In this document: piece by piece, positions 46,784 through 57,204 of the stretch
Layout of the letters: each line of letters begins with the position of its first letter
Numbering within the stretch: position 1 is the stretch's first letter
Assembly (NCBI RefSeq): GCF_000236905.1
Contig: NC_016520.1
Location: 124,001-188,000 of the forward strand
Length of the DNA stretch: 64,000 bases
Source: Tetrapisispora phaffii CBS 4417
Taxonomy: Eukaryota; Ascomycota; Saccharomycetes; Saccharomycetales; Saccharomycetaceae
Direction: 5' to 3'
Program-made: the position numbers and the translations under genes
The notes under the pieces: generated by a model
What the model saw: the letters and a program-made list of their open reading frames with translations, nothing else
Told to the model about the DNA's origin: nothing
Database searches by the model: none

Positions 46784-48205
46784 CTAAAATCCTTCTAGTG
46801 ATCTGGTGGCCTTCTTCAGTCTTTCTAAACCTTGCTCATATTTAGTTGGATCAAGAACCATATCGGCTGTCAATCTTGACAATGCATCGATTAAATGTTG
46901 TAACGATTGTTTCTCCTGTTCTTTCATACCTAGATCCATGAATTCATTTCCTAAGCAGTTCTGTTTCGAAGCATCAACTAATAGTTGCAATGTTTTGATA
47001 TTGAAACCCGATACACTAGGTTCCTTGACGTTATTTCCAAAAGAGTTTTTTGAACTTGTATTTGTACTATCTTGATTACCAATGATCTTACTTTGAGGAG
47101 TAGACTGTATATTTTTATCATCAGGATAAGCTTCATCTACTATATCTTCATAATCATCATCATTATCGTTTTGATCAACATAATTATCAGTGTTATTATC
47201 GGCACGAGTAATTGTTATATCATGGGAAAGTTCTGGAGTCTCACTATGTAGTCGCTCAGTCGATGATGCTTGAAAATTGTTTGCATATGGAGACTTTGGT
47301 AAAGGTCTCTCGAGGTACGATTCATCAATTATGCTATTTGGAAGATCATCGTGTTTGTTATGATTAGTAAGACTTGTTGCCGAATAAAACACATCCACTG
47401 TGCTTGAATTCTTACTCTCAGGTATTATTGGAACATGCAGGTTGCTTGGTGAGTCTATTTTAGTCATATCATCCAATTCATTTTTGAGCTGATTTTCAAT
47501 TTCTTCTAAATTATGTTCTAATAATATTCTGGACATTGGTCTATTTTTATTTCTTCGAGGAACCTCTATATTTACTGAATTATCAGATAATTCAGTCTTA
47601 TTTAATGGTTTCTCAATCTCAACTTCGTGTTCTTTTTCTATGTTATAATAGGCAGATGAACCACTTTCACTAGCCATATTTCCAGATGCAATGGAAGACA
47701 TATCTTTTTTATGACCTTGTATTTGTGTTAGTCTCAAAGATGTATTTCTTTTGATCGAATTTTTAGCTGAAATGAGATGTTTCGAATGAATATTATCTAA
47801 ATTATTTTCCTGTTCATTTGCCTCGTTTTGAACAATAAAAGAGATTTCAGTACGTTCATCAATCACCCCGGAATAGTTCGAGATCAAACTGTTTCTATTA
47901 TTTTGTGCATTTGAAGTCCCGATAGTAGCTGGACTGAGTGAATTCACAGTATTAGAGGTTTGTGTATTATCATATGAATTACCTGAACTATTAGAACTGT
48001 TCGAATTCTCTGTAGAAGTAGCGAGTTTGACATGCTGTATCAAATCAGAACTTTCTGATGATTCAATTGCTTTTGATGGCGCTTTGTTCGCATTAGAGGT
48101 TGTAAATGTTACTGCATCGTCGTCTTCTAACGAGTCTAACATTGCAGACAGTCTTTTAGAATTCACTGAAACTTTAGAATCATTATTGAATTTCGAAGCC
48201 AACAT
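46784..48205 (-). CDS. NBA1: Nba1-like bud-neck polarity inhibitor
   Basis: The 473-residue protein is mostly low complexity (S, N, D, E rich) with short conserved patches: KRLSAMLDSLEDDD near the N-terminus, RNKNRPMSRILLEHNLEEIENQLKNELDDM in the middle and a helical C-terminal block (LQLLVDASKQNCLGNEFMDL..LTADMVLDPTKYEQGLERLKKATRSLEGF). S. cerevisiae Nba1 (YOL070C, 501 residues) lies two genes from HST1; here the HST1/SIR2 gene is the next gene. Nba1 marks cytokinesis remnants and prevents repolarisation there, with partners such as Nap1 and Nis1. Assignment is by synteny, length and the C-terminal block; disordered proteins align poorly by eye. Confidence 0.82.
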   Translation of the reverse strand: MLASKFNNDSKVSVNSKRLSAMLDSLEDDDAVTFTTSNANKAPSKAIESSESSDLIQHVKLATSTENSNSSNSSGNSYDNTQTSNTVNSLSPATIGTSNAQNNRNSLISNYSGVIDERTEISFIVQNEANEQENNLDNIHSKHLISAKNSIKRNTSLRLTQIQGHKKDMSSIASGNMASESGSSAYYNIEKEHEVEIEKPLNKTELSDNSVNIEVPRRNKNRPMSRILLEHNLEEIENQLKNELDDMTKIDSPSNLHVPIIPESKNSSTVDVFYSATSLTNHNKHDDLPNSIIDESYLERPLPKSPYANNFQASSTERLHSETPELSHDITITRADNNTDNYVDQNDNDDDYEDIVDEAYPDDKNIQSTPQSKIIGNQDSTNTSSKNSFGNNVKEPSVSGFNIKTLQLLVDASKQNCLGNEFMDLGMKEQEKQSLQHLIDALSRLTADMVLDPTKYEQGLERLKKATRSLEGF

Positions 48206-48937
48206 CTCAATAAGGATATACTCTTTTCTATCTCTAACTTATCAATTATTAACCAAACTGTTATGAAGTGCTTAGCTCTAGTTATTTAATGTTTTCAAGT
48301 CTTTTAACTATCGAAATTTTTGTTCTGTTTATATAGTTCGAAAAGGTATCGGTATCTGTGATCAAAGAAGTCTTAGAGCGATAGGATTTGTTTTTGGCTA
48401 TCAGAGAAATAATTCACCTTGCTCATGTGCTAATCAATGGGAATCAAACTAGTTTGGATCATTTCAGATAAATTGAGATATCAAAATTATTTCACATTGA
48501 CTTTATATTTTTTCGGTACAGGCGTTTCTCTCGGATCAAAAAATTCGAGAAGTATTCTAATTGGGAAATTGGGTAAACAATAAGACAGCCATAGCAAGGC
48601 AAGGGCATTTAATCATCGAGTCAAGATAGAAAGGTTTACATTGTTACTCATTTATGTGCTGCTGCATCATACCATTAATTAATCCTATTTGAACGTTGTT
48701 TATTTATGTCATCATTTCCCAAATCTTTTGCAATAATGTAGGAAATTTTAATTAACTGTATACTATAAGAATGAAATATATGACTACAATCACAATCAGT
48801 CGTATTTATATAGTTTTCATATAAGATGTTTGATTGAAATACTTGCATTTATTAAAAATTCTCTATTTATCCATCAAATTATTATAAGTATAGTTTATTA
48901 ATTACTGCTTATATGCAAAATGCAATCGGAATTTTTT
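48206..48937. other. Intergenic: NBA1 promoter and HST1/SIR2 3' end
   Basis: 732 bp, AT-rich. NUF2 (YOL069W) lies here in S. cerevisiae and is absent. No RNA gene or repeat recognised. Confidence 0.55.
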
Positions 48938-51088
48938 TTATTTTATTTTATCATTCAGTTCTATTTTATACACACCTCTTTCTGTAGGAATAGCCTCATA
49001 GTTCTTGTTCTTCAATTCCTTCCAATTTTTATGTGGAATATCCCATTTAAGGAGCTTTGAGATATAGGCGACGACATCGTCACAATATCCAAGCAATGAA
49101 AGGTCAAAATTTGCATGATTGACAGGATCTTTGTTAATTAGAATCTGGGGCACATGCTTTGACAACATATTTACAATCTCTGAAACTGGCGCAACTTTTA
49201 AACTCGTACCAATAGTAATTAATAAATCGCATTGTTTAATATCTTTCGAAATCTGTTCATGGAACCTTTCAGGTAAAGCTTCACCGAAAAATGTAATATC
49301 CGGTTTCATAACACCATACGATTTATCAATTGGAAGCTCATCATCGGTATCATATTTATCTGAACTATCGCTATTAGAAGCATCATCTTCATCCTCAGTT
49401 TTATCATCGTCATCATGAGGATTTAAGTTTTGTAACTTTGAGGTGTCACTATTAGATGAGTCAAAACTTGATATACTGCTTCTACTGTTAGTGGTGTTAT
49501 CACTTTCGGTTCGCATAGCATCAGTCGTTGAGCTACTTGATTTTCTTGATCCTTTATGATTATGCTTAGTATTTGGGTTGGATTGCTTTGAAATTAAATA
49601 ATTCCTCCTGTTTATACACTTTGGACATAATGGAATTTCTCTATTTCTAATGTTAGGAAATATTTTATTCCCAGGCATCGAATATCCACAAGTGAAACAT
49701 GACGCTGAAGCAAACGAACCATGACATTGTATCATCTTGTCTGCTTCCAGACCAGCATACGATTCTAAATTATCGATATTTTGTGTGTAATTTCTCAATA
49801 ACTTATTTTTATCTTGCAGTAATTTCAAAAAACTATGCAAGGGTGAATATATATTTTCAGGCGGCAGAACCATGTTAGCGATATTATAAAATACTGATGG
49901 ATTTTGACGAAATATATTTAAATTGAAAACATCCTGAGGATCATCTAGACCCAGATTTTTGATCTGAGAATAAAAACCTTGGGATGATCTGAAATCTGGA
50001 ATACCCAATGACGTTGAAATACCTGCCCCTGTCAAAACAATTATATTTTTTGATCTTTCCAATATGTCAACTAAACTACTAGTTGTTAAATATGTAGGGA
50101 TTCTAAAATCCGAGTGTAGTACTCTTGTGACAACCATTTGGAAGTCCTTAAATATTCTCATTATTTGCTTCTGATCTAATGGATCATCGAAATTATTATA
50201 AATAACATCATCTTGATCTTCGGCTGTTAATTGTAACGATTGGACATCTGTGCAATCGTAAATGCGGCTCAATAAGTCCAGATCCCTTATTTCATACCCC
50301 ATCAATTTAATTAACCCGTATATATGCAGTGATGTAACATGTTCTGGTAAATATAGATTTAGAAACGAATATAATCCATTCTGCTTCAAGTAAAATTTAG
50401 CATACAATGATTCTTCTTTATTATACGTAGGAAAAATAAATTTTTCATACCCATCGACCTTACCAATTGAAATTGTCCTCAATGAGGTGTCTTTGTCCTT
50501 CATTATAAAATCACGATCTACCGTTGTTTCAAAAATATCACTGTCTAACATCATAGACTCAGATCCAACGTCTCGCATATTAACATCATCATCACCATTA
50601 TTTTCACAATTGCTAGTACCTCTAGTGCTAGCACCATAACTCATGATCTCAATAGTACCTTTTGAACTACTGTTATCAACAATCTTTTGTACTTCACTAG
50701 GTTCAATGTCACTATCACTATCACTGTCACTTAAACTAGAACCACTATCATCACTACGTCTTCTGTAAGCTACTTTTTTATTAAGTTCACACTCTATAAA
50801 ACGTTTACTTTCATTAGTTATTTTTTCCAACAGAGTGAGCTTCGGTTTATCATCATTCAAATCGGCCAAACTTCCACGGCCAAATTTACTTGTCCCGTCA
50901 AATTTTTCAGTTTCTTTGGGATATTTGTTAAAAATTTGGGTTAGGTTTGAATTTAATGGTGGTATATTTTCATCATCAAGAGAAACAAGTTGCTCATTGT
51001 TGTAAGAGGAAGAAGATGATGGATGTGACTTTTCCTGTGTGTCTTGAGAGTTGACTCCATTGTTATTAATTGCATTTGGTTTGACCAT
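48938..51088 (-). CDS. HST1: Sir2/Hst1-type NAD-dependent histone deacetylase with a long acidic insert
   Basis: The 716-residue sirtuin has the N-terminal Sir2/Hst1 extension (KFIFPTYNKEESLYAKFYLKQNGLYSFL) and a complete catalytic core: VLTGAGISTSLGIPDFRS (NAD site), QNIDNLE, the catalytic His in QCHGSF, zinc pairs CFTC and CPKC, KPDITFFGEALP, and IGTSLKVAPVSEI. It is longer than S. cerevisiae Hst1 (503) or Sir2 (562). Part of the excess is an S/D-rich segment of about 99 residues between the second zinc pair and YGVMKPD, where yeast Sir2 has about 36. Hst1 and Sir2 are ohnologs; position beside NBA1 and INP54 fits HST1, while FAD1 and SLM3 neighbours fit the SIR2 block, so either name is possible. 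Confidence 0.9.
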   Translation of the reverse strand: MVKPNAINNNGVNSQDTQEKSHPSSSSSYNNEQLVSLDDENIPPLNSNLTQIFNKYPKETEKFDGTSKFGRGSLADLNDDKPKLTLLEKITNESKRFIECELNKKVAYRRRSDDSGSSLSDSDSDSDIEPSEVQKIVDNSSSKGTIEIMSYGASTRGTSNCENNGDDDVNMRDVGSESMMLDSDIFETTVDRDFIMKDKDTSLRTISIGKVDGYEKFIFPTYNKEESLYAKFYLKQNGLYSFLNLYLPEHVTSLHIYGLIKLMGYEIRDLDLLSRIYDCTDVQSLQLTAEDQDDVIYNNFDDPLDQKQIMRIFKDFQMVVTRVLHSDFRIPTYLTTSSLVDILERSKNIIVLTGAGISTSLGIPDFRSSQGFYSQIKNLGLDDPQDVFNLNIFRQNPSVFYNIANMVLPPENIYSPLHSFLKLLQDKNKLLRNYTQNIDNLESYAGLEADKMIQCHGSFASASCFTCGYSMPGNKIFPNIRNREIPLCPKCINRRNYLISKQSNPNTKHNHKGSRKSSSSTTDAMRTESDNTTNSRSSISSFDSSNSDTSKLQNLNPHDDDDKTEDEDDASNSDSSDKYDTDDELPIDKSYGVMKPDITFFGEALPERFHEQISKDIKQCDLLITIGTSLKVAPVSEIVNMLSKHVPQILINKDPVNHANFDLSLLGYCDDVVAYISKLLKWDIPHKNWKELKNKNYEAIPTERGVYKIELNDKIK

Positions 51089-52064
51089 GTTGTCTCAAAA
51101 ATTCTTAGCCACTGCCAATTCGCCTGTAGAAGGAAGTGAAAGCCAAGAGCACACTGCAAGATCTCACCAGGAGTGTGAGCTGAGATGACCAGCCGTTGAT
51201 ATAATGTGCAATATTCTGCAAGTAACAAGTATATAAGAGAAAATTGTTACAATGGCAACCAATATGTCGGGAACGTCCTTGTCTTATTCTCAGTGCAGTA
51301 TACCGGTCATATATAGATATCTACATATATTACAAAAAAATATGCATGCATGCAACATACTGTCTTCTTACCTAATACAGCATTGCACAAGAAGTGCCAT
51401 TATCCATTTACATCCATAAATGGATCTTCACGCTCTATAAACGAAACATGCAACTTGCACATACTATCTATGTCAATAGCATTAATTCACTTGCCCTCCC
51501 TCAGAGAATTGAATGGCATAGGATTCTTCTTAGTCCCTTCATCCAATTAAAAACAGAATTCAATGGACGATTAGAGAGAACTGACTTGGTTGTTAATCCA
51601 ACGGTTACAAACGATATCTTAATAGGTAAAGCGCAATCCAAGTCATTTTGCCCGCAACGCGGTATTGGTTTGAGTGCGCCGCAAGTATTTGGTGTCACCC
51701 GGACATGAAATTACGAACGTCGGTGCACTTCCCAGATCAAGCCCAGGCCACATCCCACCAAAAAATCAATTCTGTTACCGGCTGAAGGCCCCCTCTTCCC
51801 TAGTAAAACCTGATGACCGTTTGCTAAGTGGAAGGACTTGTTATCGTTAATGTGTCGCTTGGTGTGCTATGTGAGTTATATATAGTACATTTAGAAGTCA
51901 CTAGTCAATGGATTGTATTGTTTCCCTTTGCTAACTGGATGATTTTGATAAGATGCCTATTTTGTATATCTGGAATTTTAAGTCCAGGAGGAAACCAGAC
52001 CCTATGCTGGTTCAATCATCGAGCTCACTTCTTGTATTTATGTTGTGTTATTTATTATATATTA
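51089..52064. other. Long intergenic region upstream of HST1/SIR2
   Basis: 976 bp from the HST1/SIR2 ATG to the INP54 stop, both genes on the minus strand. Contains an inverted repeat ATCCATTTA / TAAATGGAT with 6-base loop (51402-51425), a GC-richer stretch at about 51640-51800 and a GCATGCATGCA run near 51343. Several small frames exist, none with an ATG start and family match. Confidence 0.55.
51402..51425. repeat. Inverted repeat, 9-bp arms, 6-base loop
   Basis: ATCCATTTA at 51402-51410 pairs exactly with TAAATGGAT at 51417-51425. It is AT-rich, so chance occurrence is possible. Confidence 0.6.
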
Positions 52065-53216
52065 TTATTTCCAAGCATTCAATATCCATACTGTCCATAT
52101 CACCAGAAGGACAATGGCAATCAGTTTGGAGTATTTAAAGGACAGGAGCCATCCGGAATAACCTACACTGGTGTTCAGAATGCTACCTACGACTTTGTAA
52201 TATTCTTCTGGTTGTATGAAATCAGGAAGTGTTAATTGTGTGCATTCTGCAGTTGTTGGTATTGATAGACTTAGAGTCACAGGCTGATGGTCTGTGAATT
52301 GTAGACAATCTGCTCGAGCTATTGAGTTATAGTTTATAATTTTAACTTTATCTGCGTTTCCATATTCTTTGAATAAAATTCTATCACACCAAGATGGAGT
52401 ACGTTTATAATTATACTCATCTGGACAATCTATCTTGTATTTATAGGTTGGCGCAAAAGTGATTGTTGGTTCAATGAAACCAGAAAAGATGAACCCTGAG
52501 ATAAGCTTAAATAAATTCAATTCATCATTATTTTTCAGTAGCTCTTGGATCACTACGGCATCAGTAAAATCCAATTGTGATGCATCTTTGTTTATGTTTG
52601 TCAATCTGAAATTCATATCGCCTAGCACAAATAAATGACCGTTTTTGAAATTGGTCATTCTTAATTCTCTGTCGCATGTATTCAAAATGCAGTTAATGTC
52701 ATCAATTCTAGTCGATGCATTCTGCATCCCTTCATTTGCAGCCAAATGTGTATTTATAAAAGTAAATGTCTCTTTATTATTACCATGATTTTCCTTTCTG
52801 TTTGCCAAGTCAACTGAAATGGCAATACCACCTTTTAAATTACTACCCAATAGGCCTCTGCTACATTCAACAGACAAAATTGAACTTTTTTTTATAACAG
52901 TATTAGAAGCAATTACTAATAATGCTATAGCACCTAAGGAATGAGAACCAATAGATTTAAAAGTTTTCCCGTTGAATTGTTTGCTAAGGATATCAATTGT
53001 TGTGCTAGCAACTTCATCTAGGTAAGATGAAACGGTATCGTGGAAGGACCCTTCCCAAAGCGGCACGAATTCTTGGAAACCAAATACATATATATCTTGA
53101 GCATCACTAAGACCAGCTAAACATTCTTTAATAATTTTGGCAGACCAAGTTGAATTGTCAACAGGATATTTTTTCCCACAGTTAAAAGTCGTTACTGAAA
53201 TTTTCCAATCATTCAT
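52065..53216 (-). CDS. INP54: Phosphatidylinositol 4,5-bisphosphate 5-phosphatase Inp54
   Basis: The 383-residue protein matches yeast Inp54 (384). It begins with ISVTTFNCGKKYPVDNS and carries the inositol polyphosphate 5-phosphatase motifs: GFQEFVPLWEGSF, NTHLAANEG, LGDMNFRLT, PSWCDRILF and TDHQPVTLSL. The C-terminus has a hydrophobic segment (LIAIVLLVIWTVWIL, about residues 365-379) that would act as a tail anchor in the ER, as in yeast. It removes the 5-phosphate of PI(4,5)P2. The neighbour order NBA1-HST1-INP54 follows YOL070C-YOL068C-YOL065C. Confidence 0.95.
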   Translation of the reverse strand: MNDWKISVTTFNCGKKYPVDNSTWSAKIIKECLAGLSDAQDIYVFGFQEFVPLWEGSFHDTVSSYLDEVASTTIDILSKQFNGKTFKSIGSHSLGAIALLVIASNTVIKKSSILSVECSRGLLGSNLKGGIAISVDLANRKENHGNNKETFTFINTHLAANEGMQNASTRIDDINCILNTCDRELRMTNFKNGHLFVLGDMNFRLTNINKDASQLDFTDAVVIQELLKNNDELNLFKLISGFIFSGFIEPTITFAPTYKYKIDCPDEYNYKRTPSWCDRILFKEYGNADKVKIINYNSIARADCLQFTDHQPVTLSLSIPTTAECTQLTLPDFIQPEEYYKVVGSILNTSVGYSGWLLSFKYSKLIAIVLLVIWTVWILNAWK

Positions 53217-53525
53217 TTCAACACTTATATCACCTCAAAGTACAAACCCAAACTAAACTTCTGTCCAGATGAACATACCATCTCTGATTACACATTCGAT
53301 ATATAGTAACAATCTAAATAGTAATCAATTTATGATGTCTCTCAAGTATTGATACGTGCCCTTTAAACATTTGGTGTTTAATTTTACCCGAAAGTTTCTT
53401 ATTAGCGTGTGTGTTTCAGTAACCATAATGAATTAGAATTAAGTGTAATTAACAGTAGGTATTGTCATTATTGTATTCTATTTACAGGTTATGTTCATTA
53501 TACATGTGTACATATATGAGGTTGA
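53217..53525. other. Intergenic: INP54 promoter and SLM3 3' end
   Basis: 309 bp, AT-rich, with nothing recognisable. Confidence 0.5.
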
Positions 53526-54773
53526 TTACCATGTTTTTGAAATTGTACCGCTACCAAGGACCCTTTCGTTGATATAGAGGCAGCCGTACTGTCCAGCCAC
53601 AATTGCTCTCTGTTTTGTATTCAATTCCAAAGTAAGTTCAACTTCATTGTTATCTAAATCCTTAAATTCGCATTCTTTTATATGAATCGGTGTTTGTAAC
53701 GATCTGTATTGTAAGACTAATGTCTTATCTTTGAGAGCGTTTTTACAGAGTGCTTGTAGCGCTATTGTATCGATCCCTAGTGGTTTAAAAGGCCCAATGC
53801 TTAGTTTTTTATTATACAATGCCTCGTTATCACCATTTTTCACTATTACTAACTCATTGCTTGTTTTATTCTTTTCACTAACAAACCATGTTCCTTTGTA
53901 ATTCGGATCTCCTTGTGGCATAGATATTCCCACTTTTTGGCCAATTGTGTATGACCATAGGCCTGAATGCTTACCCCAAATTTTCTTTTCATTTGTTTTA
54001 GAGTCAATTGTTACTATATTACCTTCATCAGCAGTAAGGTAATGTTTCAGGAAATTTTTGAATTTACCATGTTGTGAATTATTGACAAAACAGATACCTT
54101 GTGAATCAGGTTTGTTTGCATTCTCTAAACCACACGAAGTAGCTAACGATCTAACTTCTGGTTTTATCAAATTACCAATCGGTAATAATAATCTAGGGAA
54201 AATATTGCTTGCTACTTGTGAGAGATAATAACTTTGATCTTTTCCTTTATCATAACTTCTTAACAGGTGAGAAGCGTCACTATTTATTTCATTTAAGATT
54301 CTTGAATAATGACCAGAAACCAGCCAGTAATTATCCTTACCATACTTATTATCTAGATGTTCAACAAGACTCCCAAATTTAACAAATGTATTACAATTTA
54401 TATCGGGATTAGGTGTCAAACCATTAGCATACATGTCCAACATTGGTTGGAATACGTTGTTCCAGTAGTCATTTTCGAAATTAATGAAATCTACTGGAAT
54501 ATTTAAATGTTCACCAACTCTACATGCATCTTTCCAGTCTTTTTCATAGCATGGTTCTTTATTGGGATCGTCTAGTGATTGGGATTGTGACCAATTTTGC
54601 ATGTAAATTCCTCTTACGTTAGGATAATATTCTGAAAAGATTGCCGCTGCAACAGAGGAATCAACCCCCCCAGACATAGCTACTATAATATTGTCAAATT
54701 TAGAAGGTAGTCTTTGCACATTATAACCATTCACGACCCTCTTACTGATCAATGAACTATATTTCGAGAGCAT
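53526..54773 (-). CDS. SLM3: Mitochondrial tRNA 2-thiouridylase Slm3/Mtu1 (MnmA family)
   Basis: The 415-residue protein matches yeast Slm3 (417). An N-terminal basic segment (MLSKYSSLISKRVVNGYNVQR) suits a mitochondrial presequence. The PP-loop is VAMSGGVDSSVAA (about residues 31-43). NPDINCNTFVKFG and DSQGICFV contain the two cysteines used in sulfur transfer, and HSGLWSYTIGQKVGISMP is an MnmA hallmark. It thiolates the wobble uridine of mitochondrial Lys, Glu and Gln tRNAs. It is divergent from PRP9, and SLM3-PRP9-ARP2 follow the S. cerevisiae YDL033C, YDL030W, YDL029W order. Confidence 0.97.
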   Translation of the reverse strand: MLSKYSSLISKRVVNGYNVQRLPSKFDNIIVAMSGGVDSSVAAAIFSEYYPNVRGIYMQNWSQSQSLDDPNKEPCYEKDWKDACRVGEHLNIPVDFINFENDYWNNVFQPMLDMYANGLTPNPDINCNTFVKFGSLVEHLDNKYGKDNYWLVSGHYSRILNEINSDASHLLRSYDKGKDQSYYLSQVASNIFPRLLLPIGNLIKPEVRSLATSCGLENANKPDSQGICFVNNSQHGKFKNFLKHYLTADEGNIVTIDSKTNEKKIWGKHSGLWSYTIGQKVGISMPQGDPNYKGTWFVSEKNKTSNELVIVKNGDNEALYNKKLSIGPFKPLGIDTIALQALCKNALKDKTLVLQYRSLQTPIHIKECEFKDLDNNEVELTLELNTKQRAIVAGQYGCLYINERVLGSGTISKTW

Positions 54774-55144
54774 GTGTAATATTATTTTTTATTTCTCATA
54801 AGCTTAGAAATCAGACGACTATAAATTGTTTTTTTATAAAGAATAAACCAGTACTTTTACACCTCTATATCCACACCTACAAAATGCTTTTATTTGTGCT
54901 CATTTATTAATCAATCGAGTCAATAAATGTGTGTTAAGAATGGCTATCACATTATTATTTATTGTCATTCCATTTAAATATGTATGCGAGGTCATCGCTA
55001 AATTGAAATAGCTTAAAATTGATATTTTAACAGAACTTGGTAGAATAAAAATATGAATTATTGATTTAAAGGAATAGTTAATTAGATTCTATAGTTGAGT
55101 AAAGTACACATGTAAGCTTATTGACACCTCAGAACTTAATTTTG
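54774..55144. other. Divergent SLM3-PRP9 promoter region
   Basis: 371 bp, AT-rich. No consensus element was picked out with confidence. Confidence 0.5.
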
Positions 55145-56728
55145 ATGAGTAATATTGAAGAAAGAAGATCCTTATTAGAGGATTTAGAGGTGATTGAAAG
55201 CTCAATCACCAAGAGATTTCAACGGAATCCTGAGTTATATTATAAATATCAAGAGGGACTGAAGAAAGTAGTCGATCCTGATATTGATTTGCCAAGCAAG
55301 ACTGTGAGAAATACAAATAAAATATACAAGACTAGGAAACACAAGAGAAAGAGAAAACAAATTCTTCTTCAGCAATATGAAATTAACGAGTTTTTGGATG
55401 ATTATAGAAGAAAAGAGAAACAACTGATGAAACAGAAGCTAGATATTAGTGAATTTAGAGATAAAGGGGCAGATTTTGTGAAGTTTGAAGAGCTATTGGA
55501 GTCAATTAATAATGAATATAATAATCAAAACGAAGAAACTCCAACAAATTTGAAGCTATTGGATAAAAAAGATAAATATGCCATGTTTTCTTCCTCAATT
55601 AATATAAATTCACCAAATAATATATTGTCTAAGAGGTCACAATTACTGGATTTGAATAATTACTTTTCAAAAGAGGAACAATATGGTGAAATTTTAAACT
55701 TAGAGCAGTTCTATTCTAGTTGGTTAAACGTAGTTAAGACTGCTGATTGCTCTATATTGAAATACATTCTTATGCTCAATGTATTTCTAGATAAGGATGA
55801 ATTTATTTTAAATTCGCCAATGGATAGGAAAAATCTACGTTATGTTGATTTTATCAGGATTTTATCCAAGTATTTTGAATCGTACCTAGAAAAAAGGTAT
55901 ATATTGAACAATTGGATCAATTTTAAGACTGAATTAAAAAAAAGCTTTGAAAAATATTCAATAAAACCTATAGTAAAGGAAAAGAAAGGTTATCTTTGCA
56001 TATCATGTGGGAAATGGTTTAAAAATTCTAACGTATACGATGGTCATTTAAAAGGAAAACAACACGAAAAACACTACTCTAATAGAAAAATGTTTTTATA
56101 TAATGAGTACAAGTTGCATAGAATAATAAACTACTTAAAATATGAATTTGATGAATCCAAAGCATATATGGAAAGAAAACTAGCATTTACCAACACAGAA
56201 AGAAACAATGAGTTAAAATTACTAACAAAAAAATACGAGGAACCAGCATATAATAAGGATGAACCAGAAAATACAGATAAATACGAAGAGGATGACAATT
56301 CTATGAGTAATGCGGCTGAAGATCGCAACAAATCATTTAATATGCCATTGGGACCGGATGGAATGCCTATCCCATTATGGTTATACAAGTTACAAGGTCT
56401 AGATATCAAATACAACTGTGAGATCTGTGGTAATAAAGAGTACCAAGGCCGTAAAGCGTACGAGAATCATTTTTCAGAGCTAACACATACCTCCCATCTA
56501 TACTTTTTAGGCATACAATATTCTAAAGCTTTCAAAGGGATTACATCCATAGCGGAAGCTAAAAGTCTATGGAGTTCCATGCATGCCAGTAATGGTAGTG
56601 CTGCTAGTTTTAGTAACCAGAACAATACCAAGCTCGCTATGACTGAAGATATCGAAGTCGAGGACTCAGAAGGTAACGTCATGTCGAAGAAGATCTACGA
56701 CGAGTTGAAGAAGCAAAACTTAGTTTAG
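55145..56728 (+). CDS. PRP9: SF3a splicing factor subunit Prp9
   Basis: The 527-residue protein matches yeast Prp9 (530), the SF3A3/SF3a60 homolog of the U2 snRNP that helps form the prespliceosome. Conserved blocks include EERRSLLEDLEVIESSI..RFQRNPELYY at the N-terminus, CISCGKWFKNSNVYDGHLKGKQHEKH (first C2H2 zinc finger, about residue 288), FNMPLGPDGMPIPLWLYKLQGLD, CEICGNKEYQGRKAYENHFSELTH (second zinc finger, about residue 427) and NVMSKKIYDELKKQNLV at the end. The frame opens 24 bases earlier at a TTG; the ATG at 55145 gives MSNIEERRS. Confidence 0.97.
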   Translation: MSNIEERRSLLEDLEVIESSITKRFQRNPELYYKYQEGLKKVVDPDIDLPSKTVRNTNKIYKTRKHKRKRKQILLQQYEINEFLDDYRRKEKQLMKQKLDISEFRDKGADFVKFEELLESINNEYNNQNEETPTNLKLLDKKDKYAMFSSSININSPNNILSKRSQLLDLNNYFSKEEQYGEILNLEQFYSSWLNVVKTADCSILKYILMLNVFLDKDEFILNSPMDRKNLRYVDFIRILSKYFESYLEKRYILNNWINFKTELKKSFEKYSIKPIVKEKKGYLCISCGKWFKNSNVYDGHLKGKQHEKHYSNRKMFLYNEYKLHRIINYLKYEFDESKAYMERKLAFTNTERNNELKLLTKKYEEPAYNKDEPENTDKYEEDDNSMSNAAEDRNKSFNMPLGPDGMPIPLWLYKLQGLDIKYNCEICGNKEYQGRKAYENHFSELTHTSHLYFLGIQYSKAFKGITSIAEAKSLWSSMHASNGSAASFSNQNNTKLAMTEDIEVEDSEGNVMSKKIYDELKKQNLV

Positions 56729-57204
56729 CATCCCAGATAAACATAACTAATAGAAACAAGGGTATGGACCACATTGGCTCTTTATCGATCTAGTGTCACC
56801 CAACCATGCCTGTCGTCGTCTCTGTATGGCTTTAATACATATCTGTATTTTATACTCTGTCGGTGGTTATTACCACATCACACAACACGAACATCTTTTG
56901 CACTCAGTTTTCATTAAAGGGGCCATTAAGGCGGTTTAAGCTGTAAATTGAAAAATTGGTTAAATATCAATTGAAACTTTACTAATTTAATATTGTATTA
57001 TATTTACAAGATATAGATGTTTGCAATTTAATTAATTGATTTATTATTAAAGTCGTTTATATATTTAGAGTGGTCAATAAATGGCAATTGAAGTCTCGTT
57101 GAGTGCAAAGATATTGTAACTGTGTCTGGTGAGAAAGAACGAGGCAATACAGATACGGGATATAGAGCATAGATAATCTATTATAATTCATTATTTTATT
57201 TACA
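56729..57204. other. Intergenic: ARP2 promoter
   Basis: 476 bp. AT-rich apart from a short GC-richer start (56760-56830) and one AGGGG core near 56919. No gene seen. Confidence 0.5.
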
